NCBI GenBank assembly: GCA_937922795.1
Contig: CALAJK010000043.1
Span: 1-64,000, forward strand
Source: an uncultured Anaerolineae bacterium
GTDB taxonomy: Bacteria; Chloroflexota; Anaerolineae; Aggregatilineales; Phototrophicaceae
Direction of reading: 5' to 3'
DNA length: 64,000 nucleotides
A program made the position numbers and the translations under genes. Under the pieces are notes generated by a model. It did not search any database. It was not told the DNA's origin and was given only the letters and a program-made list of their open reading frames with translations. Shown here piece after piece: positions 9,249-17,929 of the stretch (its first letter is position 1; each line of letters opens with the position of its first letter).

Positions 9249-9995
9249 TCACCCGCCCGCGATCCGCGCCAGCAGCGCGGCGGTGGCATCGGTCACCTGC
9301 GCCCACTGCGCCGCCGGGCTGAGCGTCGCCGGCGCGTCGCCCGGCTGCAAGCCGTAGTCGCCGAAGCCGCTGTGGTTGCCGCCCTCGATGGCGACCCACA
9401 CGGTATCCGCCGGCAGCCGTTCGCGCGCGCCCTCCACCGTCTGGCGGCTGGCCACCGCGTCCAGCGTGCCGTAGATCGAGACGACTGCCAGCCCCTCGAT
9501 GCCTGACAGATCAACGTCCGGGTACGACGCCCACAGCGCCAACCCCTGCACAGCGTCCGGGTGAGCCTGGACGAAGCGCGCCGCCATCGCCCCGCCCAGC
9601 GAGTGGCCACCGATGGCCCAGCGCTGGATGTCCGGGGACGCCTGGATGACGGCGGCGGCCCGCTCTACGCCGAACACGGCCAGGTTCAGCGGCATGGGGA
9701 TGAGCGCCACCAAGTAGCCGCGGGCGGCCAGATCGCGCAGCGGGGGCGCATAGGCGCGGGCATCCACCCGCCCGCCAGGGTAGAAGATGAAGCCCGCGGT
9801 GGGCGCGCCCTGCGCCGGCCGGAAGACGATCCACTCGCCGGTTTCGACCGTCACCGCCGCATCGGATTGCAGCGCGGCCAGCGCCGCCGCCGCTGGGGCC
9901 AGCGGCGTGTTGGCCCAGACGACGAAGCCGGCTGCAGCGGCCGCCGCCAGGATGATCACCGCCAGGAGCACCCACCGCCACTTGATTTTGGGCAT
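9249..9995 (-). CDS. membrane-anchored alpha/beta hydrolase
   Basis: A 248-residue alpha/beta-hydrolase with one N-terminal membrane helix (WVLLAVIILAAAAAAGFVVW), so the catalytic domain lies outside the membrane. The nucleophile elbow is GGHSLGGAMAA and the conserved GGNHSGFGDYG near residue 205 supplies the catalytic His. This pattern fits the dienelactone-hydrolase-like group (Abhydrolase_5) of unknown substrate. It stands alone; the next gene starts 100 bases upstream. Confidence 0.8.
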   Translation of the reverse strand: MPKIKWRWVLLAVIILAAAAAAGFVVWANTPLAPAAAALAALQSDAAVTVETGEWIVFRPAQGAPTAGFIFYPGGRVDARAYAPPLRDLAARGYLVALIPMPLNLAVFGVERAAAVIQASPDIQRWAIGGHSLGGAMAARFVQAHPDAVQGLALWASYPDVDLSGIEGLAVVSIYGTLDAVASRQTVEGARERLPADTVWVAIEGGNHSGFGDYGLQPGDAPATLSPAAQWAQVTDATAALLARIAGG

Positions 9996-10096
9996 CGCAC
10001 TCGCTCACTTTCGCCGCATACGCGTAAACTAGGCTGCGAGTATACCGCAGCCGGCTGAGCTGGCCGTGTGGGCGTTCATCCGCCGACGGCGGGACG

Positions 10097-10654
10097 CTAC
10101 TCAAGGTTGGCGTGGCGTGTGAACATCTGTTCCGAGGTGAGGTTGCGCTCGCGCATCATCTGGATCGTGAGGATGTCGAGCAGCACCAGCAGTGACTGCT
10201 CGAACACGTTGGCCATGGGCTGGATGGACGTCACCGCGCTGGCGACTTTAGGCGAGGCCGCCGGGATGTGCACCACGATGTCCGCCTGCTGGCCGATGGG
10301 CGAGGCAGGCGTAGCGGTGATGAGCGCCAGCCGCGCCTTGAGCGCCTTAGCCCGCGCCGCGTACTGCACCAGCGACGCCGTCCCGCCTGACCCTGAGCCG
10401 AGCAGCAGCAGGTCGTCGGCCTGCAGGGCGGGCGTGGTCACATCGTCCACTACGAACACGGTCAAGCCCATGTGCATGATGCGCATCGCAAACGCGCGCA
10501 GTTGCAAGCCGGAGCGCCCCTTGCCGGCCACAAACACGCGCGGCGCCTCGTTGATGGCCTGCCGCAGCGCGTCCACCGCCCGCGCGTCCACCGCCTGGAG
10601 CGCGGTCAGGAGTTCGGCGCACACGTCTTTCACCAGCCCTTGGTAATCTAGCAT
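10097..10654 (-). CDS. hxlB: 6-phospho-3-hexuloisomerase
   Basis: SIS-domain isomerase that converts D-arabino-hex-3-ulose 6-phosphate to fructose 6-phosphate, the second step of the ribulose monophosphate (RuMP) pathway. The 185-residue protein shows the SIS phosphate-binding stretches VFVAGKGRSGLQLRAFAMR and LLLGSGSGGTASL, and ITATPASPIGQQAD. Its ATG lies inside the last codons of hxlA (7-base overlap) with AAAGGA in front, so the two are translationally coupled. Length matches the family. Confidence 0.9.
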   Translation of the reverse strand: MLDYQGLVKDVCAELLTALQAVDARAVDALRQAINEAPRVFVAGKGRSGLQLRAFAMRIMHMGLTVFVVDDVTTPALQADDLLLLGSGSGGTASLVQYAARAKALKARLALITATPASPIGQQADIVVHIPAASPKVASAVTSIQPMANVFEQSLLVLLDILTIQMMRERNLTSEQMFTRHANLE

Positions 10655-11277
10655 CGATGAATCCTTTCATGCATCCGCCGCGCCACCTCGGCCGGCAGCA
10701 CGGCGCGGGTGATCGCCCCGCCCACGATCACGATCGCCGGCGCGAACGCCAGCACGCCCTCCAGCGTCTGCAGGTTGATGCCGCCCGCCACCGCCAGCGG
10801 CGCGTCGGGCAGTCGTTCGCGCAGGCGCTGGAGCTGGACTAACGGCGCTTCGCCGCCCTCTTGAAGGTCATAGGCCGTGTGCACACACAGGTAATCGCAG
10901 CCCAACGCCAGCAGCTCGGCAGCGCGCGCCTCGATCGCGCTGACCTGGAGCATATCCGCCAGCGTCTGTTTGCCGCTGCGCCGCGCCGCCCGCACCGCGC
11001 CCTGCACCGTGGCGTCGTGTGCCGCGCCCAATACCGTCACGAGATCAGCGCCCGCGGCGAAGGCGATCATCGCTTCTTCCTCGCCCGCGTCCATGATTTT
11101 CAGGTCGGCCAGCAGCGTCAGGTGCGGATAAGCCGCGCGCAGCCGCCGCACAGCGTGCATCCCCTCGCGGAAGATCAGCGGCGTGCCGACCTCTACAATA
11201 TCCACATGGGGGTGAACCTGCGCCAGCACCGCCGTGCTGCTCGCCAAATCGCCGTCGAGCGCCAGTTGCAGCCGCAT
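10648..11277 (-). CDS. hxlA: 3-hexulose-6-phosphate synthase
   Basis: TIM-barrel enzyme of the OMP-decarboxylase superfamily that joins formaldehyde to ribulose 5-phosphate (or, in reverse, makes ribulose 5-phosphate). Characteristic blocks are LALD near the N-terminus, DIVEVGTPLIFREG, LLADLKIMDAGE with the catalytic Asp-Lys-x-x-Asp, ADLVTVLGAA and AVAGGIN. Length is 209 residues, normal for the family. GAGG lies 6 bases before the ATG. Pairing with hxlB makes formaldehyde fixation or detoxification the likely role; transketolase for regenerating the acceptor is encoded in the same window but not beside it. Confidence 0.92.
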   Translation of the reverse strand: MRLQLALDGDLASSTAVLAQVHPHVDIVEVGTPLIFREGMHAVRRLRAAYPHLTLLADLKIMDAGEEEAMIAFAAGADLVTVLGAAHDATVQGAVRAARRSGKQTLADMLQVSAIEARAAELLALGCDYLCVHTAYDLQEGGEAPLVQLQRLRERLPDAPLAVAGGINLQTLEGVLAFAPAIVIVGGAITRAVLPAEVARRMHERIHRC

Positions 11278-11385
11278 GAACTGCCTCGGTTTGCAGAGGG
11301 GATCAACCCCGACCGGGTAAAACGTGGAACATTGTAACGCGGAGTTCGGTCAGGCTGCCACTGAATTGATCTGGGCTCTGGCCGT

Positions 11386-12294
11386 TCACGCCCCCGGCGG
11401 GCGCAAATCCGGGAAACCCAAATCGGCCATCCAGCCGCAGACCACGGGCGGCAGTGGGTCGAACGCCGGGCCGCCGTAGTCCAGCGGTAGGCCGTTGTAG
11501 CCGCGCAGGTAGCCCTGCGAACCGTCAATCTGGGCGCGCGCCGCCGGCGACAGGTCGCGGTCGCCCACGGCGATGGCGTGGATGTGGATGGGCGAGCCAG
11601 GGTAAAGCTCGCCGGCATCGCGCAGCCAGGCGGCGAAGCCGGCCGTGCGCAGCGCCGTCAGCAGCAGCGGGATCTCATCGGTCAGCACCCGCCCGTCAAC
11701 CCGGCTGCGCACCGACAGATCGACCGCGCCGCCGCCGTCGTGCGTGCCGAAGCTGGCCGCCACCCCGCCGGGGTTGTAGCTGCCCTGCATCAGCGCGTCG
11801 CGCAGCCGGACGCGTCCGCCTGCCGCCGTCAGCAGCGCCTGAGCATGGTCGAGCATGGCCAGCGTGCGCAGGTTGAGCTGGACGTGCTCAACCCACAGCC
11901 GGGTGTAATCGTCCGGCGGGCGCTGGCAGCCGGGCGGGTCATCCGGGCGCGGCGGGGACGGCTCCTGGCCGGCCAGCGGCTCCAGCCAGGCGGCAGCCCC
12001 CAAGCGGCGCTCAGCCGCCCAGCCGGCCGTTCCGGCGTACGCCACCGCCCACCAGACATAGCCGGCGGCGCACTGCGGACCGTCGAGCACGCGCACGATG
12101 TCGCCGGCTGGGATGCGCGCCAGCGCTGGCGCGGCCGTGGTCGGCTCGGCGCGCAGGTTGTGAACGTCGTCATGGGCGACCCGCGCCCACAGCCCGGCCG
12201 CCAGCCCCGAAGGCAGATCGGGCGGGCAGGCGTCCTGGGCGAAGGCCGGCCGGGCGAAGACGAATACCAACAACAGAATGCAGGGGCGAAGCAT
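11386..12294 (-). CDS. secreted SH3b plus peptidase M15-like protein
   Basis: A 302-residue exported protein. Residues 1-19 are a signal peptide (LRPCILLLVFVFARPAFA). Residues ~35-95 form a bacterial SH3 domain (VHNLRAEPTTAAPALARIPAGD ... GYVWWAVAYAGTAGWAAE). The C-terminal part carries FGTHDGGGAVDLSVR and PIHIHAIAVGDRD, reminiscent of the HxxxGxAxD and second His of M15-type D-Ala-D-Ala carboxypeptidases, but the first His is in GTHDGGGAVD and the catalytic Asp/Glu is not certain. It may trim or bind peptidoglycan. Single gene on this strand. Confidence 0.7.
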   Translation of the reverse strand: MLRPCILLLVFVFARPAFAQDACPPDLPSGLAAGLWARVAHDDVHNLRAEPTTAAPALARIPAGDIVRVLDGPQCAAGYVWWAVAYAGTAGWAAERRLGAAAWLEPLAGQEPSPPRPDDPPGCQRPPDDYTRLWVEHVQLNLRTLAMLDHAQALLTAAGGRVRLRDALMQGSYNPGGVAASFGTHDGGGAVDLSVRSRVDGRVLTDEIPLLLTALRTAGFAAWLRDAGELYPGSPIHIHAIAVGDRDLSPAARAQIDGSQGYLRGYNGLPLDYGGPAFDPLPPVVCGWMADLGFPDLRPPGA

Positions 12295-12351
12295 GACCAG
12301 CCTCCAGCGCCAGACCGCGACCAGACAGCGCCTAGCCCGGCTGGCTGCCGC

Positions 12352-13011
12352 TCAAGCCTCGACGCGGTTGTAGTGCGGGTTCTCGCGCACGATCAGCGCC
12401 GCGCAGTTGTCCGCGCGCGGGTCCGTGATGTGGTTGCACAGGATGCCCTTCACCACGAAGCCGTTCTTGATCTGCATGGACAGCGTGGGATCGTGCAGCT
12501 CGCCGGCGCTCACCTTCTCCACGTAGCGCTCGATGCTCATCTGGTCGCGGTAGCGATGATAGCCCGGCATCATGCCGCCCGCCACTTCGCCGCGCAGGTT
12601 CAGCCGCCGCACCGCCGCGGCGCGCGCCTCGTACAGTTTGCTGCCGATGCCCAGGCCGCGGAAGTCCGGGTGGACGCTGACATCCGCCCCGTACATCCAA
12701 TCGCCATTCGGGTCGTGTTTGGTCAGCCAGCCGCCGTCGATGGCCTCCAGAAACGTATGCGGCTTTTGCACAAACTCCCAGGTGGTGAGGAAAGTGCTGG
12801 TCGAGCCGACGGCCAGCCATCTGCCGTTCACCCACGCCAGGGCGGTGAACTGGCCTTCAGGGAACAGCTCGATGTGCTTGAGGTAATGTGCTTCGCGCAG
12901 CAGTTCTTCTGGGGTCAGGGTGGGGAAGATCAGCGGCTGCATCTCCGCCAGCCGCCGCGCGTATTCACGGGTGGTGGGGACTACGGTGATCGCGGTTGGA
13001 CGCTTGCTCAT
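12352..13011 (-). CDS. GNAT-family N-acetyltransferase
   Basis: A 219-residue GNAT acetyltransferase. The acetyl-CoA loop is DVSVHPDFRGLGIGSKLYEAR. It resembles the N-terminal GNAT half of proteins in which this domain is joined to a carbon-nitrogen hydrolase, but here no hydrolase domain follows. The start at 13011 overlaps the stop of the aldehyde dehydrogenase gene as ATGA, so the two are translated together and may act on the same substrate (an amine and the aldehyde made from it), which is an inference. The frame extends 46 codons upstream, inside the dehydrogenase, and was rejected as start. Confidence 0.8.
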   Translation of the reverse strand: MSKRPTAITVVPTTREYARRLAEMQPLIFPTLTPEELLREAHYLKHIELFPEGQFTALAWVNGRWLAVGSTSTFLTTWEFVQKPHTFLEAIDGGWLTKHDPNGDWMYGADVSVHPDFRGLGIGSKLYEARAAAVRRLNLRGEVAGGMMPGYHRYRDQMSIERYVEKVSAGELHDPTLSMQIKNGFVVKGILCNHITDPRADNCAALIVRENPHYNRVEA

Positions 13012-14453
13012 GGCACGCCTCCTATAAACACAGTTTTGGTCTCTTGGTAATCTTCCAATCCTTCCAGGCCGCACTCCCGGCCCAGGCCGCTCTGCTTGAC
13101 GCCGCCAAACGGCGCTTCGGGCGTGGCCGGCAGCCAGTCGTTGACGCACACCATGCCGTATTCCAACGCTTCGACCATGCGCGTGGCCGTGTACAGGTCG
13201 CGCGTCAGCACGAAAGCCGCCAGGCCGTATTCCGTATCGTTCGCCATGCGCAGCGCCTCCTCAGGATCGCTAAAAGGGATGACGGGCATCACCGGGCCAA
13301 AGATCTCTTCGCGGTACAGCCGCATATCCGGCTGCACATTGGCGACTACGGTCGGGCTGTAGAAGTAGCCGCGCGGCAGATCGGCCGGCCGGCCGCCGCC
13401 GGTCACGACTTCAGCGCCGGCCGCCGCCGCTTCCGCCACCAGCGCCTCGACGCGGTCGCGCTGGACGGCGTTGATCAGCGGCCCGGCCTGAACGCCCGGC
13501 TGCAAGCCGTCGCCCACCCGCAGCCCGCGGGACAGCGCCGCCGCCTGTTCGATGAACGCTTCGGCGATGCGGGCATGGACGAAGAAGCGCTGCGGCGCGA
13601 TGCACACCTGGCCGCAGTTGCGATACTTCCAGGCGACCGCGTCGCGCGCGGCCTGGGCGACGTCCACATCCGGGAACACCAGCACTGGCGCATTGCCGCC
13701 CAGCTCCAGCGCCAGCCGAGTGATGGTCTGCGAGGCCCCATCCATCAACAGCCGCCCGACGCGGGTGCTGCCGGTGAAGCTGATCTTGCGCACGCGCGGG
13801 TCAGCCAGCATCACCTGGGCCATGGCGGCCGGGTCGCCGTTGATGCAGTTGACGACGCCCGCCGGCGCGCCGGACTCGTGCAGCGCCTGCGCCAGCAGCA
13901 TTGCCGACCGCGGCGTGTACTCCGACGGCCGCCCGACGACGGTGCAGCCGGCCGCCAGCGCCGCCGCCCAGGCGCGCACCACGTTGTAGACCGGGAAGTT
14001 CCAGGCGGTGATCGTGCCCACCACGCCGATGGGCTGGTGGATCACCTGGATGCGGCGGCCGGGGGCGCGCGCCGGAATGATGCGCCCATAGGCGCGCTTG
14101 CCTTCCTCGGCGAACCAGGTGAGGTAGTTGGCGGCGCTGCGCCATTCGGCCAGCGACTCGCTCAGCGGCTTGCCGCACTCCTCGGTGGTGATGACCGCCA
14201 AACGCTCGGCGCGTTCCAGCACCCAGGCGGCCGCCTGCAGCAGCACCTCCGCTCGCTGGTACGGCGTCTGGCGCGACCAGGCGGGGAAGGCCGCCGCCGC
14301 CGCGTCCACGGCCGCCCGCGCGTCCGCCGCGTCGCCGTAGGGAATCGGCATCAAGACCTGCTCGGTGGCCGGGTTGACCAGCGGCCACTCGCCGCCGGCC
14401 GCCGCCCCGACCCACTCGCCGTTGATCAACTGCTTGAAGATGAACCCGTCCAA
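13008..14453 (-). CDS. aldehyde dehydrogenase (succinate-semialdehyde dehydrogenase-like)
   Basis: NAD(P)-dependent oxidation of an aldehyde to the acid, cytosolic, 481 residues as usual. Catalytic Cys284 is in NCGQVCIAPQR, the general base Glu250 in ALELGGNAP, Asn152 in AWNFP, and the C-terminal EEIFGPVMPVIPF and PFGGVKQSGLGREC blocks are standard. The cofactor loop reads GRPSEYT where most relatives have KPSE, so Lys is replaced by Arg. Closest in style to succinate-semialdehyde and related dehydrogenases; the true substrate is not readable. First gene of a two-gene unit with the GNAT. Confidence 0.9.
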   Translation of the reverse strand: MDGFIFKQLINGEWVGAAAGGEWPLVNPATEQVLMPIPYGDAADARAAVDAAAAAFPAWSRQTPYQRAEVLLQAAAWVLERAERLAVITTEECGKPLSESLAEWRSAANYLTWFAEEGKRAYGRIIPARAPGRRIQVIHQPIGVVGTITAWNFPVYNVVRAWAAALAAGCTVVGRPSEYTPRSAMLLAQALHESGAPAGVVNCINGDPAAMAQVMLADPRVRKISFTGSTRVGRLLMDGASQTITRLALELGGNAPVLVFPDVDVAQAARDAVAWKYRNCGQVCIAPQRFFVHARIAEAFIEQAAALSRGLRVGDGLQPGVQAGPLINAVQRDRVEALVAEAAAAGAEVVTGGGRPADLPRGYFYSPTVVANVQPDMRLYREEIFGPVMPVIPFSDPEEALRMANDTEYGLAAFVLTRDLYTATRMVEALEYGMVCVNDWLPATPEAPFGGVKQSGLGRECGLEGLEDYQETKTVFIGGVP

Positions 14454-14904
14454 AATGGTCTCCTAAGGTGGGAACGCCAATAGTCCGCCCAGGCCGGCCG
14501 CGCGGTCGCAGCCCGGCGCCGGCCAAAGCGCTGCCGTCAACGGTGGTCAGCAGTCGTTGAGGAAATGGAAGGTCAGCAAACGGGCGTCAAGCCGGGGGAC
14601 GAGAGGGGCAGCAGTGCATGACGCTGGGTATAGGATCAAACTTCCAGCTAGGCGTCTGGCCGGTCGGTCAACGTCCATAAAAGCACCTGGTCAGGCGTCG
14701 CTCGGGTCTTCGGATCGCAGCCGCCGGCTGGCGGCGCTGCGTCTGCCCTCGATTGTAAACGGTTTTGGGCATCTTCAGACGAAAGATTTCATTTGTTCAG
14801 AATCGCACATCAAGTCTGTCTTCACCCCCGCTGTGATCGTCTCCCCTTGGCTGGCGCATAAATGAAGCGCCCGATAGGGGACAGATGCGGCGCGGCAAGA
14901 AAAC
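14454..14904. other. non-coding stretch
   Basis: About 450 bases with no convincing gene on either strand. Short reading frames here lack ribosome-binding sites and conserved features. I see no tRNA or known RNA fold. It should contain the promoter for the aldehyde dehydrogenase gene (minus), but no clear -10/-35 pair was found. Confidence 0.4.
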
Positions 14905-14925
14905 GGGGCGCAGCGCCTGCGCCCC
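14905..14925 (-). terminator. rho-independent terminator of the two-repeat SH3 gene
   Basis: A perfect 9-bp GC stem (14905-14913 with 14917-14925) with a 3-base loop, followed on the minus strand by GTTTTC. It lies 33 bases past the stop of the gene at 14959-15675 and faces the right way to end its transcript. Confidence 0.75.
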
Positions 14926-14958
14926 GAACTTCTGCTATCCCCAGGCGAGGATGTCGCG

Positions 14959-15675
14959 CTACTTGATAGGCTCTACCCAGTAAGCGCTGCCCATGCCTTC
15001 GGTGACCCAGCCAACGCGGCCTTTGTAGTCCACCTGCCACCAGTTATGCGGACCGGTGGCGCAAAACGGGCCGTTGAGCACTTTGAAGGTGTCGCCGCTG
15101 GCTTTGTACATCACCGTTAGCACGACGTTGCTGTCCAGCGCGGCGCGCAGGCTGCTGTAAACCTGGGCTGGGCGCGCCATGCCGCCGATGACCAGGCGCG
15201 GCGCCGGCGCGCCGGGGCAGGCGCCCACGTTCAGGACGGGCGTCAGCGGCGGGAGCGCCGTCGGTATAGGGGTAGGGGTGACCGTCACCGGCGCAGGCGT
15301 GACGGTCGCCGGCGTCGTCGTCACCGGCTCCACCCAGTAAACGCCGTCCGTGCCTTCGGTCACCCAGCCGGTGATGCCCATGTGCTGCACCTGCCACCAG
15401 TTGTATGGACCAAAGCCGCAGAACGGACCGTTGACGACGGTGAAGGTGTCGTTGTTGGCGCGGTACATCACCTTGAGGATGACGTTGCTGTCCAGGCCGG
15501 CGCGCAGGCTGCTGTAGACCTGCGCCACCCGGCCTGTGCCGCCGATGACCAGGCGCGGCGCGGGCGCGCCGGGGCAGGCCCCGGTGACCGGCGTTTGGGC
15601 GCTGACCAGCGCAGGCACCAGGATCAGCCCGACGAAGACCAGCAACAGGATGAGGACGGAGCCATGTTTTCGCAT
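14959..15675 (-). CDS. secreted protein with two SH3-like repeats
   Basis: A 238-residue exported protein. It starts at the ATG at 15675 (AAAGG 8 bases upstream) with a signal peptide (KHGSVLILLLVFVGLILV ... VSAQ). Two near-identical ~75-residue domains follow, each running from CPGAPAPRLVIGG through QVYSSLRA.LDSNV and NGPFC to NWWQV ... GWVTEG ... YWVEP, joined by a Thr/Pro linker (TPATVTPAPVTVTPTPIPT). The fold looks like bacterial SH3. It probably binds cell-wall or surface polymer. A hairpin terminator follows. Confidence 0.75.
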   Translation of the reverse strand: MRKHGSVLILLLVFVGLILVPALVSAQTPVTGACPGAPAPRLVIGGTGRVAQVYSSLRAGLDSNVILKVMYRANNDTFTVVNGPFCGFGPYNWWQVQHMGITGWVTEGTDGVYWVEPVTTTPATVTPAPVTVTPTPIPTALPPLTPVLNVGACPGAPAPRLVIGGMARPAQVYSSLRAALDSNVVLTVMYKASGDTFKVLNGPFCATGPHNWWQVDYKGRVGWVTEGMGSAYWVEPIK

Positions 15676-15975
15676 ACCGATTGCCTTTGCAGATAGCACT
15701 GCTATAGGACTTTATTTTTCATGCTAAGCATATAACAGAGTTGTGATTTTCCGCAAATCGGCGCACCCACCCCGACCGATCCCGGCCAGCGCTGCTTTGA
15801 ACGTCGGTCAACATACATTGTCTACCGCTTGAAAACCGGGTTTAACCAGGCGCAATGCCGACATGTGCGCCGCGCCAATCCACAACTTAGCCGCAAGCGT
15901 AGACGCCTACCCGGCCTTCGCGCACAATAATGATGAAACACTCATCGCCGATGTCACGGATATCAGGAATCATTC
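15676..15975. promoter_or_regulatory. divergent control region with an 11-bp palindrome
   Basis: Three hundred bases between a secreted-protein gene (minus) and the ABC permease gene (plus). A perfect inverted repeat ATGCTAAGCAT stands at 15721-15731 in an A+T-rich patch (15700-15755) that could carry promoters both ways. It may be a repressor site, for example for a metal regulator given the transporter, but it matches no box I know. Nothing else was seen in 15760-15975. Confidence 0.4.
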
Positions 15976-17598
15976 ATGCAGCGCACCCTCACTTTCCCAG
16001 CCGTCTCGTTCCGCGCCGCTGTCCGCTGGTTGGACGGCCGTTCGCTGCCGCCCCCCAGCCCGCACTGGCCGCTGCGGGCGCTGGCGCTGGCGGCGCTGGC
16101 GCTGACGGCTGCGCCCCTGGCCTACTTGGGCGCGCGGGCGCTGGGGGTGGGGGCCGATGGCCTGGCGTACCTGGTAGATGCCCGCACGCTGGGCGTGGTC
16201 TGGAACAGCGTCGCGCTGACGGCCGCCGTCGTGCTGACCGCCTCCCTGATCGGCGTGCCGTTCGCCTGGCTGACGAGCCGCGCCGACCTGCCGCTGCGGC
16301 GTTTGTGGTTGATCTTGGGGCTGCTGCCGCTGGTCATCCCGTCGTATATCGGCGCGCTCACGTGCATCTGGGTGTTCGGGCCGCGCGGGCTGCTGGCCGG
16401 CTGGCTGAGGCCGCTGGGCGTCGAGTCACTGCCGCCGCTGTACGGCTTCACCGGCGCTTGGCTGGCGATCAGCCTATTCAGCTACCCATATGTGGTGCTG
16501 CCGGTGCGTGCCGCCCTGCTCAATCTCGATCCCGCCCTGGAAGAGTCGGCGCACAGCCTGGGGCTCAGCCGGTGGGCGGTCTTCTGGCGGGTGACGCTGC
16601 CGCAGCTCCGGCCGGCGCTGGCGGCCGGCGGGCTGCTGGCCGCCCTGTATACCCTCAGCGATTTCGGCGCGGTGGCGCTCATGCGCTACAACGCCTTCAC
16701 CCGAGTGATCTACTCGCAGTACACCGGCTCGCTCGACCGGAGCCGGGCGGCGCTGCTGGCGATCATGCTGGTCGCGCTGACCCTCGGCGCGCTCGTCCTA
16801 GCGCGGCGGGCGGCGGCGGCCGGCCGCGGCTACCGCGCCGGCGTTGGAGCGCAGCGGGCAGCGCGGCCGGCGCGGTTAGGCCACTGGCGCGTCCCAGCGC
16901 TGCTGTTCTGCGGCCTGCTGGTGGGCATGGGCGTGATCGTGCCGGTGGGCGTACTGGCCTCGTGGACGCGGCTGGAGGCCGGCGCGGCGCTCGACTGGAC
17001 TACGCCGCTGCTGAACAGCCTAGGCGCCAGCGGGGCGACGGCGCTGGCGGCGGCACTGGCGGCGCTGCCGCTGGCGTGGCTGGCGGCGCGTTCCGGCGCG
17101 GCGCTCGACCGACGGCTGTTCCAGGCGTCATTCCTGGGCAACGGCCTGCCCAGCGTGGTGGTGGCGCTGGCGCTGGTGTTCATCACCGCCAACTTGCTGC
17201 CAGGGCTGTACCAGACGCTGCCGGTGCTGGTGCTGGGCTATGCTACCCGCTTTCTGCCGCTGAGCGTGAGCGCCACCTACAGCGCGCTGGCGCAGATCAA
17301 CCCCCGGCTGGAAGAGGCAGGCCGTGGGCTGGGGCTGCGCCCATGGCAGGTGATGGCGCGCATCACCGCGCCGCTGGCGCGGGCTGGCATCCTGGGCGGG
17401 GCGGCGCTGGTATTCCTCAACGCCATGAAAGAGCTGCCGACTACGCTGCTGCTGGCTCCCACCGGCTACACTACGCTGGCCACCCGCATCTGGACGGCGC
17501 AGCAGGAAGTCAACTTCGCCCAGGTGGGCGCGCCGGCGCTGCTGCTGGTGGCGGCTTCCGCGCTGTCATTGGCGCTCATCCTAAAGCAGGAACGGTGA
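15976..17598 (+). CDS. ABC transporter permease, iron(III)/FbpB type
   Basis: A 540-residue fused permease with two copies of the binding-protein-dependent transport domain (about 12 membrane spans), as in FbpB/ThiP/AfuB transporters for iron(III), thiamine or phosphorylated solutes. The coupling loops to the ATPase are visible twice: EESAHSLGLSRWAVFWRVTLP near residue 190 and EEAGRGLGLRPWQVMARITAP near 455. AGGA lies 8 bases before the ATG. It is first in a plus-strand unit with cupin, YwiC-like and ATPase genes. No solute-binding protein gene is in this unit, so the substrate is open. Confidence 0.9.
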   Translation: MQRTLTFPAVSFRAAVRWLDGRSLPPPSPHWPLRALALAALALTAAPLAYLGARALGVGADGLAYLVDARTLGVVWNSVALTAAVVLTASLIGVPFAWLTSRADLPLRRLWLILGLLPLVIPSYIGALTCIWVFGPRGLLAGWLRPLGVESLPPLYGFTGAWLAISLFSYPYVVLPVRAALLNLDPALEESAHSLGLSRWAVFWRVTLPQLRPALAAGGLLAALYTLSDFGAVALMRYNAFTRVIYSQYTGSLDRSRAALLAIMLVALTLGALVLARRAAAAGRGYRAGVGAQRAARPARLGHWRVPALLFCGLLVGMGVIVPVGVLASWTRLEAGAALDWTTPLLNSLGASGATALAAALAALPLAWLAARSGAALDRRLFQASFLGNGLPSVVVALALVFITANLLPGLYQTLPVLVLGYATRFLPLSVSATYSALAQINPRLEEAGRGLGLRPWQVMARITAPLARAGILGGAALVFLNAMKELPTTLLLAPTGYTTLATRIWTAQQEVNFAQVGAPALLLVAASALSLALILKQER

Positions 17599-17602
17599 AG
17601 CC

Positions 17603-17929
17603 ATGACCTCCCCCCATACGCTCGTCCACGATCTGGCGAACACGGCCAGCATCCCGGCGCAGGGCATCCTCAGCCGCACCCTATACGATGACGATCAAGT
17701 GCGGGTGGTGCTGTTCGGCTTCTCGCCCGGCGAAGAGCTGTCCGAACATACCGCCTCGATGCCGGCCATCCTCCACATCCTGCATGGCCAGGCGCGGCTG
17801 ACGCTGGGCGGCGATCCGGCTCCGGCCGGACCTGGCACATGGGTGCGGATGGAGGCGCGGCTGCCGCACAGCGTGCACGCTGAGACGCCGCTGCTGCTTT
17901 TACTGACGATGCTCAAAACGCCCGGATGA
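17603..17929 (+). CDS. cupin-domain protein
   Basis: A 108-residue cupin starting 5 bases after the permease stop. Seen features are SPGEELSEHTASMPAILHILHGQARLTLGG (motif 1 with His and Glu) and a second block GTWVRMEARLPHSVHAETP. It overlaps the next gene by 4 bases (ATGA). Its place inside a transporter operon suggests a metal- or ligand-sensing or handling role linked to the transported substrate; that is inference from position only. Confidence 0.75.
   Translation: MTSPHTLVHDLANTASIPAQGILSRTLYDDDQVRVVLFGFSPGEELSEHTASMPAILHILHGQARLTLGGDPAPAGPGTWVRMEARLPHSVHAETPLLLLLTMLKTPG

Noticed and set aside
9002-9357. Small plus-strand frames upstream of the hydrolase gene
   Set aside because: They run into the antisense of the hydrolase, have no ribosome site, and show no conserved pattern.
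12996-14483. A 495-codon plus-strand frame opposite the aldehyde dehydrogenase
   Set aside because: Antisense shadow of a clear enzyme gene; Arg/His/Gln-rich with no motif.
14454-14904. Structured RNA in the longest gap
   Set aside because: No compensating stem pattern or known RNA motif could be found by eye.
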